Assembly (NCBI GenBank): GCA_945285405.1
Contig: CALYQJ010000009.1
Coordinates: 16,759-80,758, forward strand
Direction: 5' to 3'
Source: an uncultured Lactobacillaceae bacterium
Lineage (GTDB): Bacteria; Bacillota; Bacilli; Lactobacillales; Lactobacillaceae
DNA length: 64,000 nt
In this document: one piece after another, positions 31,001 to 39,588 of the stretch
Numbering within the stretch: the stretch's first letter is position 1
How the letters are laid out: each line of letters begins with the position of its first letter
Made by a program: the position numbers and the translations under genes
The notes under the pieces: generated by a model
Told to the model about the DNA's origin: nothing
Database searches by the model: none
The model's input: only the letters and a program-made list of their open reading frames with translations

Positions 31001-32870
31001 GGAATCAGTAATTAATGCTCGTCCAGCAACTGATATTTCGGCTGCTTCAACTTGGGGTAATGCAGTAATTCAATATGATAAGCCGGAATTTGAACAAGCA
31101 GCACGGTTGTTATTAAAAGATTATTCTAAATTAAAAAATAGTCCGGGTTATCAAGATGATTTAGCAACAGTTTTGACTCAAGTTTTATCTAATTATGCTC
31201 AAGAAGTTCAAAAACAAATGACCGCAGCATTAAAGAATAAGGATGCTGCAGGTTTTAAGAGTGCCTCTGAACAATTCTTAAAGACAATTGATCAAGTTGA
31301 TCAAGTAACTGGAACTCAAGCTGAAAGCATTTTAGGTAATTGGACACAACCTGCTGAGCGTGCTGCTGCAGGATTAGATGACTTTAGTAAAGATACAGCT
31401 CTTTATAATGCTAAGGCATTAATTACTACTTGGGGTAGTATTAATCAAGCTAATGCAGGTGGTTTAAAAGATTATTCTAATCGTCAATGGTCTGGTTTGA
31501 CTAAAGATTTTTATAAAATGCGTTGGCAAAAGTGGATAAATGCCAAAACTCAAGAGTTGCAGACAGGTCAACCACAAGATATTAGTGATGCAGATTGGTT
31601 TGGAATTGAATGGGATTGGGTTCATAACGGTAAAAACTATCCTGAAGAAGTTAACAATGCTGATTTGCAAAAATTAGGATTAACTGTATTGGGTAATTAT
31701 ATCGTTGCTAACAAATTAGATTTAACTGCTTTGAATGATGCAATTACAGAAGCTAATGCTAAAGTAGCTGCTGGTTTTGAACAAGCAAAAACAACCCAAG
31801 AAAAATGGGATGCTTTAACTAAGACTCTTAAAAAAGCTCAAGATTTTGTTAAAGCCAACCAAACTAATAGTTCAGTTCAAAAACAAAGTGAAGCCGATCA
31901 ATTAACTCAAGATTTGATGGAATCGCTCACGGATTTAGATAATTCAAATTCAGGAAAACCTGTGACACCAGGAAAACCTGTGACACCAGTGACAACAGAT
32001 AAAACTCAATTAAAAGCGGTTTTAAATCAGGCTAAGCAAGAATTAGAATCATCATGGCAATATCAAGAAGATTCTTATCAAGATTGTCAAACAGCGATTA
32101 AAGCAGCTCAAAAAGTTCTTCAAAACGATGAAGCAACTCAAAATCAAATTGATCAAGCAACTAAGGACTTAAAGTCATCTTTACAAAAATTAGTAAAGAT
32201 TTGGACGGTTAAAAATGTAGATCAAGTTTGCTACATTTCTTATGTTCCTGGTTATAGTGTTAAAGTGTATGATTTGCCAAAAGGAAAATTTGTTAATCAA
32301 ATGTTAAAACATGGTACTTCTTGGCATGTTAGTCAAATTGCTGAAAATACATCAGGTCAAAAGTATTACCGTTTAGGAAAGAATCAGTGGATTGAAGGAC
32401 AATATGCTTCTGATTCTCCAGTAAGTGATTTTAGAATTAGTAGTTTTAAAGCGGTAGGATATATTAACTATATTCCAAACTACAAAATAAAAGTTTGGAA
32501 TGAACCAATGGGTAAATTTACCGGTAAATATTTAGCACATGATAGTGCATGGAAAATCTTTAAAAAAGCAGTTAATTCTAAAGGACAGGTATTCTACAAC
32601 GTAGGTGGTAATCAGTGGATAGATGGACAATATGTAGTTTTTGATCATAATCAAGTTTATCAAAATCTATCTGGTATAGTTACCATTAAGTATGTTAAAG
32701 GGTATGGCGTTAACTTATGGAAAGATTCAAATACAAATTCCGGTTATTATTTAGGTCGAAAACTAAACGATGGTACTAAGTGGAAAGTATTTGGGAAACA
32801 AAACGGTTTTTATAAATTAGGAAACAACCAATGGGTTCAAAGTATATATACTTCTTATAATGCTAAATAA
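28035..32870 (+). CDS. Secreted GH89 alpha-N-acetylglucosaminidase with F5/8-type-C-like domains, FIVAR-like segment and C-terminal cell-surface repeats
   Basis: 1611 aa; signal peptide; NAGLU-like barrel (TRFPVRYAFNYTTMSYSMPYWGKKEWQKEIDWLALNGIN); candidate catalytic Glu in DPFHEGG and GIGMTPEANQTNP both present; no LPXTG. Confidence 0.88.
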   Translation: MKHIKRLFALFLIGIMVNPFQLAINLKPVAAASKSQDIPGITTTNIIDQCSIDGPESQSGHDFDQLMDGDDQTLWIANGGNWPAKLHVKVPTSNNQPIKQLVIKLEQNQPDRSVDVKVQHALNGVTSDLIDDATLKDQKFGKDINVDFKDGINASDFYITLSNPKNGDKTGEFWPAIAELKLYVDRENKDEITDVAPNADIKGYGDAQKITDNDQSTLYMLANGGISTLPNKQASVEFDLDQPTNVIGFQTQFEHLNSDSNNFEFTYQISGKDASTQQWSTICKDVKAKRTSPDDIVTSPLADSVKLSAVRITITDIKSTGGDPWPAIAEFKIFGESSDSSANKEDKESIAWNKTIHTNSNQDQVKRINDGSLTNSWRSKNYPSYVDIDLGSNYDLSEVQIYAPSFGYQNYTIYTSTDGNNFTRYAQKSNQEATPATGDRYKKSATARFVRVYVYYNSKKDGAVLNEVRVLGKEANTTSKLAPIPTVTDYKNTDYNQQTTAQDAIDAVKGIIDRRLGKKYEDWFTFAIANQANKYDYFDISSDNGKVKITGNSGVSLASGLNYYLKHEVKVNLSEVADQAKMPEKIVLPTQTIHQETRFPVRYAFNYTTMSYSMPYWGKKEWQKEIDWLALNGINLVLDVTGQEAVWYEFLHSAGFTDPQIKDFVSAPSYAAWQYMSNLSGFGGPLNNEFFTNRVQLARENHYQMRKLGMEVCLQGYAGMIPDGITAIDSKVQLLPQGTWSGFQRPAMIKTDTPEFDKYAQLYYQAQAKVYGTYDHHYAIDPFHEGGNPGNLSPTVISQQVLKNMMQFDSKAVWVIQSWQGNPTTALLKGLGDNRDKHALVLDLNSETNPHWNETDPAKYGGSAEGGEFMKTPWAFSIIENFGGRDGMSGHIDSILSGLNDAMGRAKHMAGIGMTPEANQTNPVIFDLLFESIWSKDGNHVDQIDINKWIKDYAERRYGAKSDSADAAWKILLNTAYAAKNNKIGQGAPESVINARPATDISAASTWGNAVIQYDKPEFEQAARLLLKDYSKLKNSPGYQDDLATVLTQVLSNYAQEVQKQMTAALKNKDAAGFKSASEQFLKTIDQVDQVTGTQAESILGNWTQPAERAAAGLDDFSKDTALYNAKALITTWGSINQANAGGLKDYSNRQWSGLTKDFYKMRWQKWINAKTQELQTGQPQDISDADWFGIEWDWVHNGKNYPEEVNNADLQKLGLTVLGNYIVANKLDLTALNDAITEANAKVAAGFEQAKTTQEKWDALTKTLKKAQDFVKANQTNSSVQKQSEADQLTQDLMESLTDLDNSNSGKPVTPGKPVTPVTTDKTQLKAVLNQAKQELESSWQYQEDSYQDCQTAIKAAQKVLQNDEATQNQIDQATKDLKSSLQKLVKIWTVKNVDQVCYISYVPGYSVKVYDLPKGKFVNQMLKHGTSWHVSQIAENTSGQKYYRLGKNQWIEGQYASDSPVSDFRISSFKAVGYINYIPNYKIKVWNEPMGKFTGKYLAHDSAWKIFKKAVNSKGQVFYNVGGNQWIDGQYVVFDHNQVYQNLSGIVTIKYVKGYGVNLWKDSNTNSGYYLGRKLNDGTKWKVFGKQNGFYKLGNNQWVQSIYTSYNAK
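31953..31988 (+). repeat. 18-bp tandem repeat x2 encoding GKPVTP linker
   Basis: GGAAAACCTGTGACACCA repeated twice. Confidence 0.9.
32226..32856 (+). repeat. Three C-terminal protein repeats (SLAP/SH3-like, about 60 aa each)
   Basis: VCYISYVPGYSVKVY...LGKNQWIEGQY; VGYINYIPNYKIKVW...VGGNQWIDGQY; IVTIKYVKGYGVNLW...LGNNQWVQSIY. Confidence 0.8.
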
Positions 32871-32895
32871 TATAAGTAAATATTTATAATAAAAA

Positions 32896-32928
32896 ACAAA
32901 CCATTCGTTTTGAATGGTTTGTTTTTTT
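32896..32928 (+). terminator. Intrinsic terminator after GH89 gene
   Basis: ACAAACCATTC-gtttt-GAATGGTTTGT-TTTTTT. Confidence 0.85.
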
Positions 32929-32962
32929 GTGAAATTTATATATAAAAAGATAACGATATAAT

Positions 32963-33100
32963 CTATTTTTTATTTTTTGATTTAAATGATTTATCTTGTT
33001 TTTGAATGGCTAATTCTTTATCTTTTTTCTCTTTTGGTAATGTGGCGAATTTATCGAAAAGACTTTCGATATCTAAATCTCGATGGATTTTTAATGCCAT
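32963..33100 (-). CDS. Small conserved-looking protein, 45 aa (MALKIHRDLDIESLFDKFATLPKEKKDKELAIQKQDKSFKSKNKK), possibly SPJ_0845-like
   Basis: Unlisted ORF (<60 aa) with strong RBS AAAGGAGG 8-9 nt upstream of ATG. Confidence 0.65.
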   Translation of the reverse strand: MALKIHRDLDIESLFDKFATLPKEKKDKELAIQKQDKSFKSKNKK

Positions 33101-33311
33101 AAACTAACCTCCTTTAATTACTTATTTTAATATGATATATTCAAAAAATAAAGCAATTTTTCTTATTAATTAGCTAATTTATACCATATAAAAATACAAA
33201 AAAATAATATTAAAATTCAAAAAATACTTAAATTATATTAAATGTTATAAATTGTTGTATTTATTACTTGCAAAATACTTTAAAAATACTTAAAATAAAG
33301 AAGTTGTTTAC

Positions 33312-33392
33312 GGAGGAGTAGCGAAGTGGCTAAACGCGGCGGACTGTAAATCCGCTCCTTCGGGTTCGGTGGTTCGAATCCACTCTCCTCCA
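33312..33392 (+). tRNA. tRNA-Tyr (GUA anticodon), long variable arm, no encoded CCA
   Basis: GGAGGAG/CTCCTCC acceptor, CTGTAAA anticodon loop, GGTTCGAATCC T-arm. Confidence 0.95.
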
Positions 33393-33403
33393 CTAGTACT
33401 TTT

Positions 33404-33427
33404 AGCTCCTGAAAAGGAGCTTTTTTT
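33404..33427 (+). terminator. Intrinsic terminator after tRNA-Tyr
   Basis: AGCTCCT-gaaa-AGGAGCT-TTTTTT. Confidence 0.85.
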
Positions 33428-33443
33428 GTAATAGAATAATTAT

Positions 33444-34157
33444 ATGACTAATCCAGCTTATATTTCAATTTATAATGATATTAGGAAAAAAATCGAATCA
33501 AATCTTTGGACAGTTGGACAAAAACTTCCTTCTGAAAGAGATTTGGCAAAGGCGTATAATGTATCTAGAATGACGCTACGTCAAGCCATTCAATTTTTGG
33601 TTCGAAATGGTCTTTTAGTTCAAAGAATTGGATCTGGGACTTTTGTTGCTCGTAAAAAGTTTCAGGAAAAAATGGAGGGAGTTACGAGCTTTTCGGATTT
33701 AATTCGAGCTCAAGGCAAAACTCCTTCCTTTAAGGTTGTATCCGCATTAGAAGTGGTTCCAAATGATACAGAAAAAGCAATTTTGCATCTTAAAGGTCAA
33801 GAAAAAATTATGCGAATTGAACGAATTCGTTTTGGAGATCAAGTACCCATATGTTTTGAAGTTGCAGCGGTGCCGCTAGCTTTTGTTCAAGGATTTCAAA
33901 AAAAAGGTGTTACGGAGTCACTTTATACTATGATTCAGAAAAATACTGGTCATCGAATAGGACGTGCTAAGCAAAAGATTACAGCGGTTTTAAGTAATGA
34001 AAGAATAGCTAATTATTTAGAAATTCCTCATCCATCTGCTATTTTAAAATTACAACAAATTTCATATCTTGATAATGATCAACCTTTTGAATTAGTTATT
34101 GCACATTATGCAGGAGATCGTTTTGAATTTTACCTAGAGAGGAGAAACACCCTTTAG
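33444..34157 (+). CDS. GntR/HutC-type (UTRA) transcriptional regulator
   Basis: KLPSERDLAKAYNVSRMTLRQAIQFLVRNGLLVQRIGSGTFVA. Confidence 0.92.
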   Translation: MTNPAYISIYNDIRKKIESNLWTVGQKLPSERDLAKAYNVSRMTLRQAIQFLVRNGLLVQRIGSGTFVARKKFQEKMEGVTSFSDLIRAQGKTPSFKVVSALEVVPNDTEKAILHLKGQEKIMRIERIRFGDQVPICFEVAAVPLAFVQGFQKKGVTESLYTMIQKNTGHRIGRAKQKITAVLSNERIANYLEIPHPSAILKLQQISYLDNDQPFELVIAHYAGDRFEFYLERRNTL

Positions 34158-34159
34158 CA

Positions 34160-35707
34160 ATGAGCAAATTTAAGAAAATGAACCTTCTTGGAAAAACGTT
34201 TGTAATATTTATTTTACTGCAACCTTTTTTGGATTTTTATTTTTTCTATGTTCCTCCGTTATCCAAAATTTTTCCTTTTGCAATTTCAACCATTATTCGG
34301 ATAATTATGATGGTGGTTTTGGCTTTTTTATACTTACGGGAAAAACCTGATCGTCGAGTATTAAAATTAATCATCTTATATTTATTGATAACAGTAATTT
34401 ATTTTGGTCTGCATGTTTTAAATGCACGACATTTTACTTCTCTTTCGGATTCTAATTTTAATTTTTCATTAGTTGGTGAAGCTTTTTATTTAGTGCGAAT
34501 GTTAATACCAGTTTTTGTGATTGGATTCACGATGCATTTACAATTTGATTTAAAAAGTTTTAGTTTAATTGTCCAATTTTTAAGCTGGGTGATATCAGGC
34601 AGTATCGTATTTTTTAACTTAATTAAGTTAAGCATGGCTTCTTATGGTAGCGGCTTTATCACTGGCAATATTTTCGATTGGTTCACTAATGGTGATCCCG
34701 GTAGTTTTTATGGATTTGCTTCCAAAGGATTCTTTTACTATGCAAATTCTATTTCTGGTGTTGTTTTACTTTTAGTTCCTTTTGTTCTTTATTTAGTTTT
34801 TACGACACCAAAGTGGTCTAACTTGTTGTTGGCCTTGGTCCAACTTTTAAGCTGCTTAATGTTGGGAACAAAGACGGCAGCTTTTGGGTATTTAGCTTTG
34901 CTCTTTGGCTCATTAATTTTATTTTTGTTTTCATATGCTATTAAAAGGGAAAAGAAAATTTATCCTTCATCCATTATTTTAGTTTTAGGGTTAGCTTTAG
35001 TATCAGGATTATTGATTCCTTTCTCACCAATGTCTAATCGTAATTTGACTAATGAAGTTACGATTACCGAAAAGCAAAGCAATAAAGTAGCTTTGTTAAA
35101 GCAACAACAAGTTCTTAAACGAGAACTGGAACATAAAGCAAAAGGTAAGATTACACCTTTAATGCGATATATCCAAGCTAATTATCAAGATTACTCATTA
35201 AATCCTGAATTTGTTAATGGGAAGTATTCTTATATTATTGATCCTGAATTTTGGTACGGAGTAATGAAAGCACCACTTAAAGAACGAATGGATTATCGCT
35301 ATTTAGAAAAAGCAATGTTAGATCGTGTGAAAAAAATCAATCATAATCCTTTAGATAATTGGTTTGGAATTACTTATACTCGAATGAATAATATTTTTAA
35401 TTTAGAGCGTGATTTCTTGTCTCAGTGGTACTCTATGGGCTTCTTTGGTGTATTAATTTTACTTGGACCGATGATTTATTTATCATTCCGATTTGTTTTT
35501 CTATTACTTTTTAAATTTAAAAAATATTTTACCTTTTTAAATTCAGTGATGACTTTTTCAATTTTAGGTATTTTGGCTTTCTCAATTTATGCTGGCAATA
35601 TTTTAGACTTTCTAACTTCTTCTGTATTATTAGCTTTCTTTGTTGGTCAAACATATATTTTGTTCAAAAAAACCCCACAACAAAAAAAGCAATTGAATGA
35701 AGGGTGA
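34160..35707 (+). CDS. O-antigen ligase/polymerase-like multi-TM protein
   Basis: 515 aa, many TM segments, location in glycosyltransferase cluster. Confidence 0.7.
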   Translation: MSKFKKMNLLGKTFVIFILLQPFLDFYFFYVPPLSKIFPFAISTIIRIIMMVVLAFLYLREKPDRRVLKLIILYLLITVIYFGLHVLNARHFTSLSDSNFNFSLVGEAFYLVRMLIPVFVIGFTMHLQFDLKSFSLIVQFLSWVISGSIVFFNLIKLSMASYGSGFITGNIFDWFTNGDPGSFYGFASKGFFYYANSISGVVLLLVPFVLYLVFTTPKWSNLLLALVQLLSCLMLGTKTAAFGYLALLFGSLILFLFSYAIKREKKIYPSSIILVLGLALVSGLLIPFSPMSNRNLTNEVTITEKQSNKVALLKQQQVLKRELEHKAKGKITPLMRYIQANYQDYSLNPEFVNGKYSYIIDPEFWYGVMKAPLKERMDYRYLEKAMLDRVKKINHNPLDNWFGITYTRMNNIFNLERDFLSQWYSMGFFGVLILLGPMIYLSFRFVFLLLFKFKKYFTFLNSVMTFSILGILAFSIYAGNILDFLTSSVLLAFFVGQTYILFKKTPQQKKQLNEG

Positions 35708-36674
35708 TTGTATGGAAGAAAATTTAATATCTGTAATTATGACCACTTATAATGAAAGTGCTAAAGAATTAACGGAAGCTGTTAATTCCATTCTGGATCA
35801 AACCTATCCCAAATTTGAATTAATTTTAATTTTGGATGATCCTAATAATTCAGATTTGAAAAAAACGATTGAAGCTTTGGCTGCAGTTGATAAAAGAATT
35901 AAATTCTATATTAATGAGAAAAATATGGGACTTTCACGTTCACTAAATCGTGCGATAACACTAGCAACTGGAGAATTTATTGCGCGAATGGATGCTGATG
36001 ATATTTCTTTCCCTAATCGTTTAGCTGAAGAACGTGATTTAATGATCAAAAATAACTACGATTTGGTTACTGGATCAGCAACTTTTATTAATGAATCAGG
36101 AAAAATTATTGGTTCACATGAACCAATTCTCACTGATCCTATTCAAATTGCTAAATTACTACCATATGGAAGTAATTTAGTACATCCTAGTGCTTTCTTT
36201 CGTGGTTCGGTATTACGTGAATTTAAATATCATTGTTATCCTACAGCTGAAGATTATGATTTGTGGTTGCGTTTGGTGAGTCATCACAAAGTAATTGGAG
36301 CTACTAATAAAGAAATTATAAAGTACCGTATTCGACAAAATTCAATGACTCAAAGTAATAAGTTAAAGATGTTTTTAACATCACAGTATTTACGTCAAAA
36401 ATTTGCTGATCATACATTAGATAATTTTGATAAAAAGGAATACGATGCTTATCTAAAAAGTTGGGGCTATAATGATGCTTTTCGTCAAGAATTTAATCAA
36501 GTAACGAATAACTTTAGTCAAGGGTTAAAAAATTTACGTAAATTTAAATTTAGTGGCTTTAAAAATTTAGCACCATTATTGCATAAACGTATTTATCGAG
36601 ATTATTTTAAAAATAGTTATCAATATAAGAAGCAATATCGCAAATTACTCAACGCTGAACAATATCTTTCTTAG
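35697..36674 (+). CDS. Family 2 glycosyltransferase
   Basis: ISVIMTTYNESAKELTEAVNSILDQTYPKFELILILDD; MDADD. Confidence 0.9.
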   Translation: MKGDCMEENLISVIMTTYNESAKELTEAVNSILDQTYPKFELILILDDPNNSDLKKTIEALAAVDKRIKFYINEKNMGLSRSLNRAITLATGEFIARMDADDISFPNRLAEERDLMIKNNYDLVTGSATFINESGKIIGSHEPILTDPIQIAKLLPYGSNLVHPSAFFRGSVLREFKYHCYPTAEDYDLWLRLVSHHKVIGATNKEIIKYRIRQNSMTQSNKLKMFLTSQYLRQKFADHTLDNFDKKEYDAYLKSWGYNDAFRQEFNQVTNNFSQGLKNLRKFKFSGFKNLAPLLHKRIYRDYFKNSYQYKKQYRKLLNAEQYLS

Positions 36675-37377
36675 CTTGTTTCACTACTTTTAAAAAACGA
36701 GGAATGGCAAAGTAGCGTTTGATACGTTTAGGATCAGTTACTAAACGATAACACCATTCTAAATTTGCTTTTTGAATAAACTTAGGAGCTCGTTTTACTT
36801 TACCAGTGAAAACATCAAAACTACCTCCAATTCCCATCCAAATTGCGGAAGTGGTTGTGAAATTTTGATTAATAAATTCTTCCTGCTTAGGAGAACCTAA
36901 TGCTACAAAAACTAATTGAGGCTGAGTTTCCTGTAAACACTTTTTAACTGATTGATCATCTTTTAGGTAACCATCAAATGCCCCCACAATTTCAATTTTT
37001 GGATAAGATTTAGTAACTTTGGTTTTAACAGCACTAATGACTTCTGGCTTAGCACCATAAAATAAAACTTTAAGATGCTTATTTTGAGCCTGAGTTAGAA
37101 GATATAAAAAAGTATCGTAACCCGTTATTCGTTCCTTTAATGGCAGATTTAATTGTTTACCGGCATAGATAATTCCAATGCCATCGGGAGTAATATAATC
37201 TGCTTTTTTAATAAGTTCAGCGAATTTTGGATGAGCTAGAGCATACATTACAATTTCGGGATTGGCCGTAACGACAAAAGTATTCTTTTGTTGATCAAGG
37301 CGTTGAATTAATGTTTTCTGAAACTCTTGATTAGTTGCTTTGATAAAATTAAATCCTAAAATATTTTGAGTTTGCAT
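36649..37377 (-). CDS. WecG/TagA/CpsF family glycosyltransferase
   Basis: TANPEIVMYALAHPKFAELIKKADYITPDGIGIIYAGK; FVALGSPKQEEFI. Confidence 0.92.
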   Translation of the reverse strand: MQTQNILGFNFIKATNQEFQKTLIQRLDQQKNTFVVTANPEIVMYALAHPKFAELIKKADYITPDGIGIIYAGKQLNLPLKERITGYDTFLYLLTQAQNKHLKVLFYGAKPEVISAVKTKVTKSYPKIEIVGAFDGYLKDDQSVKKCLQETQPQLVFVALGSPKQEEFINQNFTTTSAIWMGIGGSFDVFTGKVKRAPKFIQKANLEWCYRLVTDPKRIKRYFAIPRFLKVVKQAKKDIVQR

Positions 37378-37445
37378 GTAACTTTTTTAGACCTCTCTTG
37401 GATGTTATAATAGTTATATTATCTTAAAAGAATGGAATAAGTAAA

Positions 37446-38387
37446 TTGGCAAAATATTTAATAACTGGTGGTGCTGGTTTCATTGGCTCAACTGTTGCTA
37501 ATCTTTTATTACAAAATGATCAAGAAGTTACTGTTATTGATGATTTATCAATGGGAAAACGCGATAATTTAGCAAATTCTTCTCATTTACAATTTTTGAA
37601 ACACACGATTACTGATCATGAATTTGTTAATCACCTTTTAGATCAAGAAAAATTTGATTATATTCTTTTAATTGGTGCTGTAGCGAGTGTCGCCGACAGT
37701 ATTGCTGATCCAGCAAGAACTCATGCAATTAATTCAGAAGCTAATTTTAATATTTTAGAACATTTACGGGTAAATAAACTACCTTTAAGAGCATTACTTT
37801 TTATTTCTTCTGCAGCAGTTTATGGAAATTTACCTGGAGTCCCTAAGAGTGAAACTTCTCCGGTTGAACCTTTAACACAATATGCTGTTGATAAATATGC
37901 AACAGAACGAAATGTTTTAAATTATTGCCATTTGTATAATTTACCAACTGTAGCTGTCCGTGCTTTTAATGTTTATGGCCCACGTCAAAATCCGCAATCC
38001 CCTTATTCGGGAGTACTTTCAATTATTACTAAATGTTTAATGAATGATCAAGTATTTAAACAATATGGAGATGGCGAACAAGTTCGTGATTTTACTTATG
38101 TGATGGATGTAGCTAATTGTATTTTAGGTTTATTGAAGGAACCACGCGCAATCGGTGAAGTTTTTAACTTAGGTACTGGCCATAAGGCAACACTTAATGA
38201 AGTAATTGACATCATTGAAAAAGTATCTCATAAGAAATTGCAGCGCCAAATTTTACCGGAACGTTCAGGAGATATTAAATACTCTTATGGTGATTTAAGT
38301 AAACTAAATAACCTTGGTTTAACTAGCAAAGTAGATTTAAAAACTGGAATTAAAAAATATTGGGATTATCTCTGTGAAAATTGTTAA
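37446..38387 (+). CDS. NAD-dependent epimerase/dehydratase (UDP-glucose 4-epimerase-like)
   Basis: ITGGAGFIGSTVANLLL; QYAVDKYATE; TTG start. Confidence 0.88.
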   Translation: MAKYLITGGAGFIGSTVANLLLQNDQEVTVIDDLSMGKRDNLANSSHLQFLKHTITDHEFVNHLLDQEKFDYILLIGAVASVADSIADPARTHAINSEANFNILEHLRVNKLPLRALLFISSAAVYGNLPGVPKSETSPVEPLTQYAVDKYATERNVLNYCHLYNLPTVAVRAFNVYGPRQNPQSPYSGVLSIITKCLMNDQVFKQYGDGEQVRDFTYVMDVANCILGLLKEPRAIGEVFNLGTGHKATLNEVIDIIEKVSHKKLQRQILPERSGDIKYSYGDLSKLNNLGLTSKVDLKTGIKKYWDYLCENC

Positions 38388-39450
38388 TGTAAATGCAGGT
38401 CAAGAAACGGGAGGTGCTTTAACTCACCTCATTTTTTTATCTAAAATTTTAAAATCACATCAAATTGCTAATGAATTATTGCTTTTTGAAGATGGAACTG
38501 TTGCTAAAGCTGCGCGTAGGGAACATTTAGATTTCCAAATAATTCCGCAAAGAGAAGTTAAAAATTGGGTTTCTTGGTTGAATCAAAAACGTTTTGATTT
38601 TGTTCAGACTCACGGACCACGTGCTAACTTTTTAGTTACTTTGCATCGAAAAGAGATTAATTCACCGCATATTGTTACGGTTCATAGTGATCCTCAGTAT
38701 GATTTTATGGGTCAAGGATTAAAAGGATTACTTGAAACTCGTTTAAATTATTGGAGCTTAAAAAAAGCAGATGGTTTATTTGTTGTATCCAAAGAAATTA
38801 AAGAAAAACTAATTAATCTTGGCATTTCTTCCAAAAAATTAATACAACTTAATAATGCTATTGAATTTTCAACAAAAATACCTGCAAAAATAGAACATCA
38901 ATTTATGCAAGTCATAATGGTAGCACGTTTACATCCAGTTAAAGGTCATAAACGGCTTTTAGATGCTTTAGCGGCAGTTAATAATCCTCGAATTAAATTA
39001 CACTTGGTAGGCGACGGTCCCATTCGTAGGGAACTTGAAACAAAAGTAGCTACTGAAAATTTAGTTCAACAAGTTAAGTTTTATGGTGCATTAAATTCTG
39101 ATGAAATAAATGAGCTTTATCGTAAGATGGATTTAGCACTAATTGTTTCTAAAAGTGAAGGCTTTCCTTTGGTATTTCTCGAAGCAGCGAATAATGCAGT
39201 ACCGACTTTAATGACAAATCTTTCAGCAACTTCTATGTTAATTCCTGATGAAAATCATGGCATTAGGGTGAATAATAATTTAGATGGTATTATAACGGGG
39301 CTGCAACAAGCATTTACAATGGGGCCAGACAAATTACAACAAATAGGTCAAAACAGTCGTGACTATGCTAAAGAATATTTTGGACCTGCTGCTTTTTTTA
39401 ATCAAATAAAAAAAGGATATGAATTATTTAGTAATTCTTCAATTGTTTGA
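38374..39450 (+). CDS. Family 4-like glycosyltransferase
   Basis: VARLHPVKGHKRLLDALAAV; HLVGDGPIRREL; VSKSEGFPLVFLEAA; GTG start. Confidence 0.88.
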   Translation: MKIVNVNAGQETGGALTHLIFLSKILKSHQIANELLLFEDGTVAKAARREHLDFQIIPQREVKNWVSWLNQKRFDFVQTHGPRANFLVTLHRKEINSPHIVTVHSDPQYDFMGQGLKGLLETRLNYWSLKKADGLFVVSKEIKEKLINLGISSKKLIQLNNAIEFSTKIPAKIEHQFMQVIMVARLHPVKGHKRLLDALAAVNNPRIKLHLVGDGPIRRELETKVATENLVQQVKFYGALNSDEINELYRKMDLALIVSKSEGFPLVFLEAANNAVPTLMTNLSATSMLIPDENHGIRVNNNLDGIITGLQQAFTMGPDKLQQIGQNSRDYAKEYFGPAAFFNQIKKGYELFSNSSIV

Positions 39451-39463
39451 TATAATTTAATTA

Positions 39464-39571
39464 TAAGGGAGTAACAGGCATTTAATGCGGCAGACCCGTC
39501 AAGCAGGATTAAACCCGGGCTGCCATAATTTGTGAGACTTATGCAACATGCAATAGGTCTCTTTTTATTTT
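39464..39571 (+). ncRNA. yybP-ykoY (Mn2+) riboswitch with terminator hairpin
   Basis: aagggagtaacaggc...gcggcagacccgtcaagcaggattaaacccgggctgcc aptamer pattern; hairpin GAGAC...GTCTC plus T-rich tract at 39534-39571. Confidence 0.85.
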
Positions 39572-39588
39572 ATTATTCGGAGGAAAAA

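Noticed and set aside
31953-31988. Tandem repeat as possible CRISPR or phase-variation tract
   Set aside because: Only two in-frame 18-bp units encoding a protein linker; no spacers.
28035-32870. GH89 as a dead enzyme like the GH38-family protein
   Set aside because: Both expected Glu-containing motifs (DPFHEGG, GIGMTPEA) are present.
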